The notes: generated from the sequence alone by a model not told the origin. A stretch of 64,000 nucleotides of DNA from DASSUW01 sp963803335 (GCA_963803335.1 CAWDME010000006.1:1-64000); one strand, 5' to 3'; shown: positions 27,462 to 35,540, numbered from the stretch's first letter. A program made the numbers and translations.

Positions 27462-28114
27462 GCGCGGGACCCTACGTCCAAGAAGGTGAGCACGGCATGG
27501 ACCCGGCGGTTCTCGGCATGCGACGTCGGCAGATCGAGCTTGCGGAAGATCGTGTGCACGTGCGTCTCGACGGTCTTCGGCGACAACCACAGCGCCTCGG
27601 CGATCCCGCGGTCGGTCCGCCCCTCGGCGACGAGCGCGAGCACCTCACGCTCGCGCGGCGTGAGCTGGGCGAGCGGGTCTGCCGGACGCGGCGCGTGCAG
27701 CAGCTCGTCCACCAGGCCCGGGTCGACCACGGTCTCCCCCGCGCGCACCCGGCGCAGCGCGTCAACGAGCGCATCGACGTCGGTGATCCGGTCCTTGAGT
27801 AGGTAGCCGACGCCGGCCGCGCCCTCGTCGATGAGTGTGCGCGCGTAGGCGACGTCGATGTGCTGGGAGAGCACGAGCACGCCCACGCTCGGATGGGCGG
27901 CGCGGATGCGCTGCGCCGCCTCGAGGCCCTCGTTGGTGAACGTCGGCGGCATGCGGATGTCGACGACGACGGCGTCGGGGGGATCGTCGGCGACGGCTGT
28001 GAGCAGCGCCTCCGCGTCGCCGACCTGCGCCACGATCTCCACGTCCTGCTCCACCAGCAGCCGGGCCAGGCCCTGGCGGATCACGGCGGCGTCGTCGGCG
28101 AGGATCACGCGCAC
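27458..28114 (-). CDS. NarL/FixJ-family response regulator
   Basis: A 218-residue regulator starting at GTG 28114 (VRVILADDAAVIRQGLARLL). The receiver domain has the acidic pair in LADD, the phosphoacceptor Asp in DAVVVDIRMPP near residue 54, Ser in VLSQH and Lys in LLKDR. The C-terminal LuxR-type HTH is LTPREREVLALVAEGRTDRGIAEALWLSPKTVETHVHTIFRKLDLP in form. It overlaps the histidine kinase gene by 10 bp and the aminotransferase by 4 bp, so it is the cognate regulator of this system. Confidence 0.93.
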   Translation of the reverse strand: MRVILADDAAVIRQGLARLLVEQDVEIVAQVGDAEALLTAVADDPPDAVVVDIRMPPTFTNEGLEAAQRIRAAHPSVGVLVLSQHIDVAYARTLIDEGAAGVGYLLKDRITDVDALVDALRRVRAGETVVDPGLVDELLHAPRPADPLAQLTPREREVLALVAEGRTDRGIAEALWLSPKTVETHVHTIFRKLDLPTSHAENRRVHAVLTFLDVGSRA

Positions 28115-29805
28115 GGGAACTCCGCCCGCAGGGTTGTCCCGGCCGCCGCCGGGCTGCTCACCTCGAGGTGGCCGTCGAGCGCTTCGACGCGGTCGCGCAG
28201 ACCGCTCAGGCCGCTGCCGTTGGAAGCATTGGCGCCGCCGATGCCGTCGTCGGCGACCTCGAGCCGCACCCATCCGTCCGCCCGCGAGACGGAGATCGTC
28301 ACGTTCGAGGCCTGCGCGTGCTTGGCGACGTTGGCGAGCGCCTCGGAGGCGACGAAGTAGGCGGCCGCCTCGACCGGCGGCGCGAGCCGCTCCTCGGTCG
28401 CCTTGATCGTCACCGGCACGGTTGCGCGCCGGGCCAGTGACTGCAGCGCCGCGGCCAGCCCCTCGTCGGTGAGCACGGCGGGATGGATCCCGCGCGCGAG
28501 CGCGCGCAGCTCGTCGAGGCCGGTCATGAGCTCGGTGTCCGCCTCGGTCAGCAGCTCCTGCACCTCGTCGTCGTCCTGGCCGACGCGCGAGCGGGCGAGC
28601 CGCAGCGCCAGCCGGATCCCGAGGAGGCGCTGCTGCGCGCCGTCGTGCAGGTCGCGCTCCAGGCGTCGACGCTCGGCGTCGCCGGCGGCGACGATCCGCG
28701 CGCGCGACGCGCGGACCTCGGCCAGCTGGGCTTTCAGCTGCGCCTGCAGCCGCGAGTTCTCGACCGCGAGCCGCGCCGCCGCCCCGACCGCCTCCAGCAG
28801 CTCGCGATCCTCGTACAGGAACGGGTCGTGCTCGAGCGCGGCGAAGCGCTCGCCGCCGTACTCCAGAACGGTCGTCACCGGGCCGAGCTCGGTGGGATGG
28901 CCGTCGAGGTCGACGTAGTGGTCGTCGACCCAGAACACGAGCCGTAGCGTCGGGTCGTTCAGCGCCCGGGCCAGCGCGTCACGCACGCGCTCCGGGGGCG
29001 GCAACTCTGCGAGCTCGACCATCAGGCTCGTCATCGCGCCGCGCCTGAGCCGGGCGCCGAGCAGCCCGATCAGGAACGCGACCGGGATGAACCCGAACGA
29101 CACCCACGCGACATACAGCAGCCACGCGGGGGCGGTCCCGACCGCGTCGACCCAGACGTGGATCACGGTCGCGGCGCCCCCGACGATCGACGCCCAGGCG
29201 ACCGGCCCGAGCACGGCCCGCGCGGGCGCGGTGGCTGTCCGCCAGCGACGCACGAAGATCCCGACGACGAGCAGGCCGATGACGATCGCGACCACTGCCT
29301 GCGCGAGCGAGATGGCGTCGGAGATCGACGGCTGGTCCGTGATCAGCAGCAGGTTGCGTCCGCACTGCGTACAGCCATGGGCGATGGGATCCGTGAACAT
29401 GGCCCCCAGCACGTCGCCGCCCAGGGCCGTCGCATAGCCGGCGATCACGAGCGTCCGCTCGAGCGGGCCGGGCAGGCGACCGATCGGGAACGCGAGGATC
29501 GCGTGCAGCCCGATGGCGAACGCGAGATCCCCCAGCACGTACGACACCGTCCCGGGCACCGCCGCGCTCCACCACGGCTCCTGCCAGAACCAGGCGATCC
29601 CGACCGCCGCCATCAGCAGGCCGATCCGCAGCTCGGGACGCCGCGCCCACGCCACGAGCCCGGCGCCGATCCAGGCGACGCCGACCGCGACGTGCAACAC
29701 GATCTCGATCGTCGAGATCGGGTAGGGCCATAACACCGAGTCGAGGACGTCGGCGACGGCGAGGATCGTTCCGGCGGTCGCGGTGACGATCCAGCCGCGG
29801 CTCAT
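28105..29805 (-). CDS. membrane histidine kinase (NarX/DesK class)
   Basis: A 566-residue sensor. The N-terminal half (about 1-270) has seven or eight hydrophobic helices with almost no external domain, suggesting it senses the membrane or a small hydrophobic ligand. A CTQCGR pair lies between two helices. A divergent GAF-like segment follows (about 285-365). The HisKA_3 motif ERRRLERDLHDGAQQRLLGI holds the phosphorylated His. The ATPase has SEALANVAKHAQAS (N box) and VADDGIGG plus GSGLSGLRDRVEAL (G boxes). Its ATG overlaps the stop of the upstream receiver gene (ATGA), and its 3' end overlaps the NarL-type regulator. Confidence 0.93.
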   Translation of the reverse strand: MSRGWIVTATAGTILAVADVLDSVLWPYPISTIEIVLHVAVGVAWIGAGLVAWARRPELRIGLLMAAVGIAWFWQEPWWSAAVPGTVSYVLGDLAFAIGLHAILAFPIGRLPGPLERTLVIAGYATALGGDVLGAMFTDPIAHGCTQCGRNLLLITDQPSISDAISLAQAVVAIVIGLLVVGIFVRRWRTATAPARAVLGPVAWASIVGGAATVIHVWVDAVGTAPAWLLYVAWVSFGFIPVAFLIGLLGARLRRGAMTSLMVELAELPPPERVRDALARALNDPTLRLVFWVDDHYVDLDGHPTELGPVTTVLEYGGERFAALEHDPFLYEDRELLEAVGAAARLAVENSRLQAQLKAQLAEVRASRARIVAAGDAERRRLERDLHDGAQQRLLGIRLALRLARSRVGQDDDEVQELLTEADTELMTGLDELRALARGIHPAVLTDEGLAAALQSLARRATVPVTIKATEERLAPPVEAAAYFVASEALANVAKHAQASNVTISVSRADGWVRLEVADDGIGGANASNGSGLSGLRDRVEALDGHLEVSSPAAAGTTLRAEFPCA

Positions 29806-30140
29806 GGCAGGAGCGCGGCGACCGCCTCGGCGGTCAGGTCGTCCTTGGGGATGAAGCCGCGTGCGCGTGAGCGGTCGAGCCGCGTTTGCAGGTCGTCGAG
29901 CTCGTGGCTGGAGGTGAGCACAACCGCGGCGGCGATCTGCTCGGCGGTCGTGAAGCCGTCGCCGTCGGGGAGCATGACGTCGAGCAGGACGACATCGGGC
30001 TTCAGCGCGTGGGCTTGTTCGATCGCCTGCTGCGCGGTCGCCGCCTCGCCGATCACGTCCAGCCCACCGGCCTTCAGCAGCCGCTTGGCGAAGCCGCGGA
30101 AGCTCGCGTGGTCGTCGACGATCAGGACCCGGTAGCTCAC
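29802..30140 (-). CDS. single-domain response regulator (receiver only)
   Basis: A 112-residue CheY-like receiver: acidic pair in VLIVDDHASF, phosphoacceptor Asp in PDVVLLDVMLPDGDG, Thr/Ser in VVLTSSHE and Lys in GFIPKDDL. There is no output domain. As first gene of an overlapping four-gene operon with a kinase and a NarL-type regulator, it may act as phosphate sink, shuttle or allosteric partner of the kinase. Confidence 0.93.
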   Translation of the reverse strand: MSYRVLIVDDHASFRGFAKRLLKAGGLDVIGEAATAQQAIEQAHALKPDVVLLDVMLPDGDGFTTAEQIAAAVVLTSSHELDDLQTRLDRSRARGFIPKDDLTAEAVAALLP

Positions 30141-30276
30141 GTGGAGATCCTCCCACCATGGCGCTAGGGGTTTTCATGGATCTTCGCTGGATCTGGGTGA
30201 TTCCATCGATGCGCGTGCGGGCCGGCGGCCATAGCTTCGGCGCACTCCCCGATCACCCCTCAAAGGAGTGCTCCCC

Positions 30277-30654
30277 ATGCGGATCTCCCGCCTCTCCGCG
30301 CTCGCCGTGCTGGCGACGCTCGCCCTCGCCCCCGTGGCGAACGCCATGCCCCAGGACCTGCGGTCGCCCGACACCCGTGACGCGGCGAACGCGCCGCACC
30401 ACGCGCAGATGCAGGATCTCGCCCACCTGCGTGCCGGTGGCACGACGTCGAAGAAGGACCACGCCGCGCTCGCGCAGGAGAAGTACTACTCGTCGTACGG
30501 CAAGGCGCGCCCGCTGCACCGCACCGTGGCGACCGCGGACGACAGCTCCCCGTGGTCCGCAGCGGCCGTCGGCTTCGGGCTGATCATCGTCGTCGCCGCT
30601 GCCGTCGCCGTCGCCGTCCGCACGCGCCGTCGCTCGGTGCGCGTCGCGGTCTGA
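30277..30654 (+). CDS. small exported, C-terminally membrane-anchored protein
   Basis: The ATG at 30277 follows AAAGGAG and starts a signal peptide (MRISRLSALAVLATLALAP, cleaved near ANA), giving 125 residues. The mature segment is polar and rich in His, Gln and Asp (NAPHHAQMQDLAHLRAGG) and includes a KYYSSYGKARP stretch. It ends in a transmembrane helix (AAAVGFGLIIVVAAAVAVAV) and the basic tail RTRRRSVRVAV. The topology predicts an outer-face loop held by the C-terminal anchor. No known family is recognised. Similar short proteins are common in Solirubrobacterales. It stands alone, facing imuB. Confidence 0.75.
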   Translation: MRISRLSALAVLATLALAPVANAMPQDLRSPDTRDAANAPHHAQMQDLAHLRAGGTTSKKDHAALAQEKYYSSYGKARPLHRTVATADDSSPWSAAAVGFGLIIVVAAAVAVAVRTRRRSVRVAV

Positions 30655-30660
30655 AGCTCT

Positions 30661-30689
30661 CGCGGGGCGGCCTCTGTGGCCGCCCCGCT
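30661..30689. terminator. bidirectional terminator between convergent genes
   Basis: GCGGGGCGGCC and GGCCGCCCCGC pair perfectly around a short TCTGT loop. The hairpin sits between the stop of the small exported protein and the stop of the DUF6504 gene and can serve both strands. Confidence 0.75.
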
Positions 30690-30918
30690 ATCGCTGCATG
30701 AACCAGCGGCCGCGGACGAGGTCGCGGAACGCGATGAGATTGCGTCCGTCGGCGGTCACCACCTCCCAGTAGCGGCGGCGCAGCGGGTTGTCGGTCCACC
30801 AGCGGTCCTCGATCAGCCACGACTCGCGCACCGCTTCGATCGCGTGGCCGTCGATGTGGTCTGGGCGGCCGTCTGCCGCCTTGACCGCTGCGGGCTGCGG
30901 TTCGGAGAGGCGCTTCAC
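30688..30918 (-). CDS. DUF6504 family small protein of the imuB operon
   Basis: A 76-residue protein from GTG 30918 (VKRLSEPQPAAVKAADGRPD). The DHIDGHAIEAVRESWLIEDRWW, RRYWEVVTADGRNL and FRDLVRGRWFMQR segments match the actinobacterial DUF6504 family, which usually follows imuB. The GTG overlaps the imuB stop (GTGA), so it is translationally coupled and lies under the same LexA box. Its function is unknown; the constant linkage suggests an accessory part of the translesion polymerase complex. Confidence 0.8.
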   Translation of the reverse strand: MKRLSEPQPAAVKAADGRPDHIDGHAIEAVRESWLIEDRWWTDNPLRRRYWEVVTADGRNLIAFRDLVRGRWFMQR

Positions 30919-32108
30919 GGGTCCCAGGGGGTGAGCGCGAGCCGGCGCTCGGGCACACGTGAGTCGGGATCGACCGCGAGGATGCGCAGCGCCGCATCCG
31001 GCCCCGCGGCGGCGCGCGCCTGGCGGACCGCCTCGCGCAGGCGTGCGGCTCTTACGACCGCCGCCTCGGAGATCAACGAGCGCTGGTCGCCCGCCGGTGG
31101 GCCGAAGCCCTCGGCTCGCAGCCTGAGGGCGTCGGCGGGAGCGGGGAGCTCGGTCAGGCGCGGCGTGAGCACGAGCCGCATGCGCTTCGGGTCGGTGAGC
31201 GCCTCGCGGAACGTGACGCGGATCCGCCACGTCCCCCCTTCCACGAGCTTGGCGGAGAGCACGGCGGCGCGGATCGAGCGGCCGCGCCGCTCGCGACAGG
31301 CGAGCAGGCGGTCGATCAGCAGGCCGAGCGCGCGCTCGAGCTGCGGGCCGGATGCCGACTCCGGCAGCTCCAGCCGTTCCTCGAGCTGCTCCGACGGCCG
31401 GCGCGGCTTGAGCGGGCTGTCCTGGCCTTTCGCGAGCTCGCGCGCCAGCGGACCGGCAGTGCCGAAGCGGTCGGCCAGCGCGTGCGTGGGGAGCTTCGCG
31501 AGCTCGCCGAGCGTGTGGATGCCGAAGCGCTCGAGCAGGTCGGGCAACGGCGCGGTCTGCGGGCGCGTCTTGAGGAGGTCGACCGGCAGCGGGGCCAGGT
31601 AGGCGGAGAGCGGCCCGGGCGGGGTGATCTCGGCTCTGCGGGCGCGGGCCTTGGAGGCGGCCGCGAGGGCGGCGAAGCGCGACGGTGCCGCTCCCAGGCG
31701 CGCCGGGGTCTTCAGCGCGCGCCGCGCCGCCGCGATCACCCCCTCCGTCGTGCCGCCGTAGAGGTTCTCGAGACCGTGCGCGTCGAACCAGGCGAGGCCG
31801 GGGCGGCCGGGCTCGACCGCCGCGCCGATGCTCTCGAGCGCGGTCAGCAGGCGCTCCCACTCGTCCGCGACGCCGGCCGGATCCGGGGCCACGAGCCTGA
31901 GGGTGGGACAACGCGCGAGCGCCTCCCCCAGCCGCAGCCCGGCCTTCACGCCGTAGGTCTCGGCCTGCGCGGAGACCTCGCCGATGAACTGCTCGCGGCC
32001 CGGCTCGGGCGCGAGCGCGACCGGCCCTTCTGCGAGGGTCTGCCTTCCGCCCGCGGCGACGGCGAGCTCGAAGCGCGGGATGAGGACGCAGACGATCAAG
32101 ACGAACAC
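30915..32108 (-). CDS. imuB: ImuB, inactive Y-family polymerase-like mutasome subunit
   Basis: A 397-residue Y-family-like protein that, in mycobacteria, bridges DnaE2 and the beta clamp. The order is a palm-like start (FVLIVCVLIPRFELAVAA), a SxDEA-equivalent region altered to WFDAHGLENLYGG, a helix-hairpin-helix (LERFGIHTLGELAKLPTHAL) and a little-finger region with PLKPRRPSEQLEERLELPE. The catalytic carboxylates of active Dpo4/DinB enzymes are not conserved at the first site, as expected for ImuB. The start is the GTG at 32108 inside the LexA box. No ImuA' (RecA-like) gene is adjacent in this window. Confidence 0.88.
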   Translation of the reverse strand: MFVLIVCVLIPRFELAVAAGGRQTLAEGPVALAPEPGREQFIGEVSAQAETYGVKAGLRLGEALARCPTLRLVAPDPAGVADEWERLLTALESIGAAVEPGRPGLAWFDAHGLENLYGGTTEGVIAAARRALKTPARLGAAPSRFAALAAASKARARRAEITPPGPLSAYLAPLPVDLLKTRPQTAPLPDLLERFGIHTLGELAKLPTHALADRFGTAGPLARELAKGQDSPLKPRRPSEQLEERLELPESASGPQLERALGLLIDRLLACRERRGRSIRAAVLSAKLVEGGTWRIRVTFREALTDPKRMRLVLTPRLTELPAPADALRLRAEGFGPPAGDQRSLISEAAVVRAARLREAVRQARAAAGPDAALRILAVDPDSRVPERRLALTPWDP

Positions 32109-32115
32109 ATGTTCG
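32102..32115 (-). promoter_or_regulatory. LexA box upstream of imuB
   Basis: CGAACACATGTTCG, identical to the dnaE2 box, overlaps the GTG start codon of imuB. This places imuB and DUF6504 in the SOS regulon together with dnaE2 and lexA. Confidence 0.9.
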
Positions 32116-32210
32116 CACCTGGGGTCGCGCGCCGCAATCCCCCTATGGTCAGATCTCCGGAACTTCCGTGCGTAAGGGGGCGAAGTCGGGGTACCGGGCG
32201 CCTAGACGTA

Positions 32211-32240
32211 GAAAGGGCTCCCGGGTGACCCCGGAAGCCC
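32211..32240 (-). terminator. rnpB terminator
   Basis: On the minus strand GGGCTTCCGGG and CCCGGGAGCCC pair and are followed by TTTCT. It lies directly after the 3' end of the RNase P RNA. Confidence 0.7.
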
Positions 32241-32248
32241 TTCCCGTA

Positions 32249-32563
32249 GCAGACCTGTAAGCCGGATTCTGTCTTGAGCAGCCATCCATCTGAGCGGCCG
32301 ACCTGGACCTTGGCGGGCAGCCTGCAAACGGTCCTGCTTGGCCTTGCACCGGGTGGGGTTTGCCTGGCCGCCGCGTCACCGCGGCGCCGGTGCGCTCTTA
32401 CCGCACCATTTCAACCTTGCCGGCCCCTTGCGGGACTTAGGCGGTGTGTTTTCTGTGGCACTTTCCCGCGGGTTTCCCCGGGTCGGCGTTACCGACCACC
32501 GTGCCCTGTGGTGTCCGGACTTTCCTCGAAGGCGATAGCACCTCCGCGCACTGCTCGGTCTGC
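32249..32563 (-). ncRNA. rnpB: RNase P RNA, bacterial type A
   Basis: Minus-strand sequence carries the universal 5' core GAGGAAAGTCCGGAC with CACAGGGCAC and a GGTAACGCC segment. The 3' core is AGAATCCGGCTTACAGGTC. GCAGACC at the 5' end pairs with GGTCTGC at the 3' end as helix P1, which sets the limits at 32563 and 32249. The RNA is the catalytic subunit that removes 5' leaders from tRNA precursors. It is followed by an intrinsic terminator. Confidence 0.95.
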
Positions 32564-32641
32564 GGAGTGGAACGGTAGCGTGGGTAAAGGTATTGTGATC
32601 AGACCAGAGGGTTCGTCCGCACAGGGCGAAACACTGAAGTC

Positions 32642-32836
32642 ATGTATGACGTGATCTACATCGATGCGCAAGGCTCCGAGACGGCGCTCGCGCAGCAGGT
32701 CGACGATCGGGAAGAGGCGACGGACGTCGCCCGCCAGGCCGCTGCCGAGCGTGGCGCCGGCCGGATGATGCTTCCCGGGTCGACGAAGCTGCCGAACTGC
32801 GTCTGTGTCGTGCGCGTCGACGCGGAAGCCGCCTAG
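32642..32836 (+). CDS. small conserved-looking hypothetical protein
   Basis: A 64-residue protein, MYDVIYIDAQGSETALAQQV then DDREEATDVARQAAAERGAG. The beta-alpha-beta pattern ends in two strands, with LPNCVCVVRV carrying two cysteines. Its acidic, balanced composition argues for a real gene. I do not recognise a family. It lies between rnpB and the dehydrogenase gene on the plus strand. Confidence 0.6.
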   Translation: MYDVIYIDAQGSETALAQQVDDREEATDVARQAAAERGAGRMMLPGSTKLPNCVCVVRVDAEAA

Positions 32837-32922
32837 GCTCCGCCGCGCGTTTGCGCGTTGCCGCCCGGCGTCTGTTCGGGCGGACGGGGTCGTGATCGCG
32901 TCGTGAGATAGCGTCCCCGCCC

Positions 32923-33774
32923 ATGCGCATGGGAGTCATTGGTGGCGGCTTGATGGGCTCGGGGATCGCCGAGGTGTGCGCCCGCTCGGGCGTGGACGTG
33001 ACCGTGGTCGAGATCGACGAGGCGCGGTGCTCCGCGTCGCGGGACGCGATCTCGCGGTCTTTGGATCGCGGCGTGCGCGGCGGTCACGTCTCTTCGGAAG
33101 ATCGCGCCACGGCTCTGGAGCATTTGGCGTTCTCGTCGTCGCTGGAGGACGTGGCGGGCGCCGACGCGGCGATCGAGGCGATCATCGAGGACGAGGGGCT
33201 CAAGCGGGACATGTTCCGCAGGCTCGACGAGCTGCTGCCCGACGCGGCGTTCCTCGCCTCGAACACCTCGTCCGTGCCGATCATGAAGCTCGGCGCCGAG
33301 ACCTCCCAGCCCCACAAGGTCATCGGCCTGCACTTCTTCAACCCGGTGCCGGTGCTGCCGCTGGTCGAGATCGTGCACTCGATCATGACCGCGGACGAGA
33401 CCGCTTCACGCGCCCGCGACTTCGCCGAGAACACGCTGGGCAAGGAGTGCATCGACTCCCAGGACCGCGCCGGCTTCGTCGTCAACGCGCTGCTGATCCC
33501 GTACTTGCTGTCGTCGATCCGCATGTACGAGTCGGGCTTCGCCTCGCGCGAGGACATCGACCGCGGGATGGTGCTCGGGTGTGCGCACCCGATGGGTCCT
33601 TTGCGGCTCTCGGATCTTATCGGGCTCGACACGCTGCTGGCCGTGAGCGAGTCGCTCTACGAGGAGTTCCGCGATCCGGCGTCGGTGGCGCCGGCGTTGT
33701 TGAACCGGATGGTCGAGGCGGGGTTGCTGGGCCGGAAGTCCGGGCGCGGGTTCTACGAGTACTCGCGCTCGTAA
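32923..33774 (+). CDS. 3-hydroxyacyl-CoA (3-hydroxybutyryl-CoA) dehydrogenase
   Basis: A 283-residue single-function dehydrogenase that oxidises 3-hydroxyacyl-CoA to 3-ketoacyl-CoA with NAD(P), or works in reverse in butyrate-type pathways. The NAD-binding motif MGVIGGGLMGSGIAEVCARSG opens the protein and DVTVVEID ends the Rossmann strand. The catalytic region has ASNTSSVPIMKLG, IGLHFFNPVPVLPLVEIVHS (His/Glu pair) and DRAGFVVNALLIPYL. The C-terminal half contains DRGMVLGCAHPMGPLRLSDLIGLD. It lacks an enoyl-CoA hydratase domain, so it is FadB2/Hbd-like rather than FadB-like. Confidence 0.93.
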   Translation: MRMGVIGGGLMGSGIAEVCARSGVDVTVVEIDEARCSASRDAISRSLDRGVRGGHVSSEDRATALEHLAFSSSLEDVAGADAAIEAIIEDEGLKRDMFRRLDELLPDAAFLASNTSSVPIMKLGAETSQPHKVIGLHFFNPVPVLPLVEIVHSIMTADETASRARDFAENTLGKECIDSQDRAGFVVNALLIPYLLSSIRMYESGFASREDIDRGMVLGCAHPMGPLRLSDLIGLDTLLAVSESLYEEFRDPASVAPALLNRMVEAGLLGRKSGRGFYEYSRS

Positions 33775-33905
33775 CGCGCGCGCTCTCCGCTGGCGAACTG
33801 CGCATTGACGGCGGGTTCGGGCGGGGTGGCTAACGAACCTTCAGCAGGAGTGAACAAACGTGAGCCACCCCCGTCGGGGCCGCCCTCAATGCCGCAGTTC
33901 GAGCC

Positions 33906-34286
33906 TCAACTGAGGATCGACGAGTGCCGCGCGACGACCTGCCACTCGCCGTCGATCCGGCTCCACACGTCGGTCAGCCGGAACGCGTTGGACAGGCTCG
34001 TGTGGTGGTAGCTCGCGACCTGCGAGTAGCGCGAGTGGCAGATCGCGGTGTCGCCGAAGATGTCGATGTCCATCGACTCGTACGCGAACGACACGATCGT
34101 GTAGCCCTCACGCGCCGCGCCCATCCACTGCTCCCGCGTCATCGGCTCGGGGTTGAGGTGGATCGCGGTGAAGCGGAAGCCGTCGGCGACGATCTCCTCG
34201 AGCCGGTCCATGTTGCGCTCCCGAACCCCGGCCATCCACTCGTGCTGGAGCTCGGCGATGCGCGTGCGGTCGTCGTCGGCGCTCAT
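33906..34286 (-). CDS. nuclear-transport-factor-2-like (SnoaL/DUF4440) protein
   Basis: A 126-residue cone-fold protein: N-terminal helix RIAELQHEWMAGVRERNMDRL, then VADGFRFTAI, GYTIVSFAYESMDIDIFGDT and DVWSRIDGEWQVVARHSS. This strand order is typical of DUF4440/SnoaL-like proteins. The substrate is unknown. No signal peptide. It is transcribed alone, convergent with the dehydrogenase gene. Confidence 0.85.
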   Translation of the reverse strand: MSADDDRTRIAELQHEWMAGVRERNMDRLEEIVADGFRFTAIHLNPEPMTREQWMGAAREGYTIVSFAYESMDIDIFGDTAICHSRYSQVASYHHTSLSNAFRLTDVWSRIDGEWQVVARHSSILS

Positions 34287-34330
34287 GTGCCGCGGCAGGC
34301 TACCGGCCCGCGGCAGGGCGCGCCGCGGCG

Positions 34331-34558
34331 TCAGGTCAGCGAGGACTCGCAGGACCGGCAGCTACCCCCGCCCGACTCGCGCGGCAGCAGCTCGCCGCCG
34401 CACACCGGGCAGCCGGCGGGCAGATCGGCGCCCAGGACCTCCCAGGCGCGGCAGACGACGTCCTCGAGCGTCGGCCCCGAGTCTGTCTCGGGGCGCCGCG
34501 GGCGCCACTTCGGATCGGTCTCCCGGATCACGGGACTTCGCGTGAGCACTGTGCTCAT
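34331..34558 (-). CDS. small zinc-ribbon protein downstream of lexA
   Basis: A 75-residue protein with a C-terminal four-cysteine ribbon, CPVCGGELLPRESGGGSCRSC near residues 50-70. The N-terminal half is basic and probably flexible. Its ATG lies two bases after the lexA stop, so it is cotranscribed and SOS-inducible by position. A role in the damage response is plausible but not shown. Confidence 0.75.
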   Translation of the reverse strand: MSTVLTRSPVIRETDPKWRPRRPETDSGPTLEDVVCRAWEVLGADLPAGCPVCGGELLPRESGGGSCRSCESSLT

Positions 34559-34560
34559 GG

Positions 34561-35190
34561 CTACGCCACCTTTCTCAATACCCCGACCACGCGCCCGAGC
34601 ACCTGCACCTCGCGCGAGCGGATCGGCTCCATGGTGTCGTTCTCGGGCTGCAGCCGCACGTGGTCGGCTTCCTTGAAGAAGCGCTTCACCGTCGCGTCCT
34701 CGCCGAGCAGCGCCACGACGATGTCGCCGTCGGTCGCGGTGTCCTGCGCGTGCACGACCACCAGGTCACCCGCGAAGATGCCGGCGTTGATCATGGAGTC
34801 GCCGCGGACGGTCAGGACATACTCGCCCTCGTCCCCACCGACACGAGGATCGACCTGCACGGTGTCCTCGATGTTCTCGTCGGCCAGGATCGGCTGGCCG
34901 GCGGCTACGTTGCCGACCAGCGGCAGCCCGCCGGATCCACCGACCACCGACTTCACGGCGTCGGCCGCTCGGTCGAGCAGCTCGATCGCGCGCGGCTTCG
35001 TGGGGTCGCGCCGCAGCAGCCCGATCTTCTCCAGGTTGGCGAGATGCGCGTGCACCGTCGACGGCGAGCCAAGCCCGACCGCCTTGCCGATGTCCCGCAC
35101 CGTCGGCGGATAGCCGTATTTCGCCGAGTACTTCTTGATGAAGTCGAAGATCTCTTGCTGGCGCTTCGTCAGGTCCTTCCCGATGTCCAT
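34561..35190 (-). CDS. lexA: LexA repressor
   Basis: A 209-residue SOS repressor; the ATG at 35190 (MDIGKDLTKRQQEIFDFIKK) is preferred over an upstream ATG that lies in the operator. The winged HTH is YPPTVRDIGKAVGLGSPSTVHAHLANLEKIGL. The Ala-Gly self-cleavage site is in VGNVAAGQPILA. The catalytic dyad is Ser in VRGDSMINAGI and Lys in LLGEDATVKRFF. It represses its own gene and dnaE2/imuB through the three LexA boxes seen in this window. RecA is not encoded here. Confidence 0.96.
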   Translation of the reverse strand: MDIGKDLTKRQQEIFDFIKKYSAKYGYPPTVRDIGKAVGLGSPSTVHAHLANLEKIGLLRRDPTKPRAIELLDRAADAVKSVVGGSGGLPLVGNVAAGQPILADENIEDTVQVDPRVGGDEGEYVLTVRGDSMINAGIFAGDLVVVHAQDTATDGDIVVALLGEDATVKRFFKEADHVRLQPENDTMEPIRSREVQVLGRVVGVLRKVA

Positions 35191-35225
35191 TACGGGCCTC
35201 TGCTCCTCGTGTCGTGGCTGGGAAG

Positions 35226-35239
35226 CGAACATCTGTTCG
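35226..35239 (-). promoter_or_regulatory. LexA box upstream of lexA (autoregulation)
   Basis: CGAACATCTGTTCG lies 36 bp upstream of the lexA start. It matches CGAAC-N4-GTTCG and differs from the dnaE2/imuB boxes only in the spacer (ATCT instead of ACAT). Confidence 0.9.
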
Positions 35240-35290
35240 ACACAGTAGCGGGGGGTCAGGACGGACGCAAACGGGAACGGGCGGCGGGGC

Positions 35291-35296
35291 TATACT
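35291..35296 (+). promoter_or_regulatory. -10 element of the tRNA-Leu promoter
   Basis: TATACT lies 13 bp before the mature tRNA 5' end, in a position expected for a sigma-70-type -10 box. No clear -35 is seen. Confidence 0.5.
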
Positions 35297-35308
35297 GCGG
35301 CCGCACCC

Positions 35309-35393
35309 GCGCCGATGGCGGAATTGGTAGACGCGCCAGGTTGAGGGCCTGGTCCGGGATAACCGGGTGGAGGTTCGAGTCCTCTTCGGCGCA
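35309..35393 (+). tRNA. tRNA-Leu (anticodon GAG)
   Basis: An 85-nt class II tRNA. The acceptor arms GCGCCGA and TCGGCGC pair perfectly with discriminator A. The anticodon stem CCAGG/CCTGG encloses TTGAGGG, giving anticodon GAG (reads CUC and CUU). A long variable arm (TCCGGGATAACCGGG region) and the T-arm GGTTCGAGTCC are present. CCA is not encoded. It is the probable insertion site of the adjacent integrase element. Confidence 0.96.
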
Positions 35394-35402
35394 TCGAGCG
35401 AA

Positions 35403-35424
35403 GGCCCCGCATGTCGGGGCTTTT
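35403..35424 (+). terminator. intrinsic terminator after tRNA-Leu
   Basis: GCCCCG and CGGGGC pair around CATGT and are followed by TTTT, 11 bases after the tRNA. Confidence 0.75.
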
Positions 35425-35540
35425 GTCGTTCTTGGGCTTGTGCGCTCAGACAGGGGCGAGTTGTCCGTGACAACGCCTCTGACAACTGGGGAACAGATCG
35501 CGTTCCCCAGTTCCCGAACGTTGCCCATGCGGAGGACGCC

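Noticed and set aside
30688..32118. A 476-codon minus-strand frame over imuB
   Set aside because: Only its last 76 codons are protein-like, and these are the separate DUF6504 gene; the rest is a shadow of imuB in another frame.
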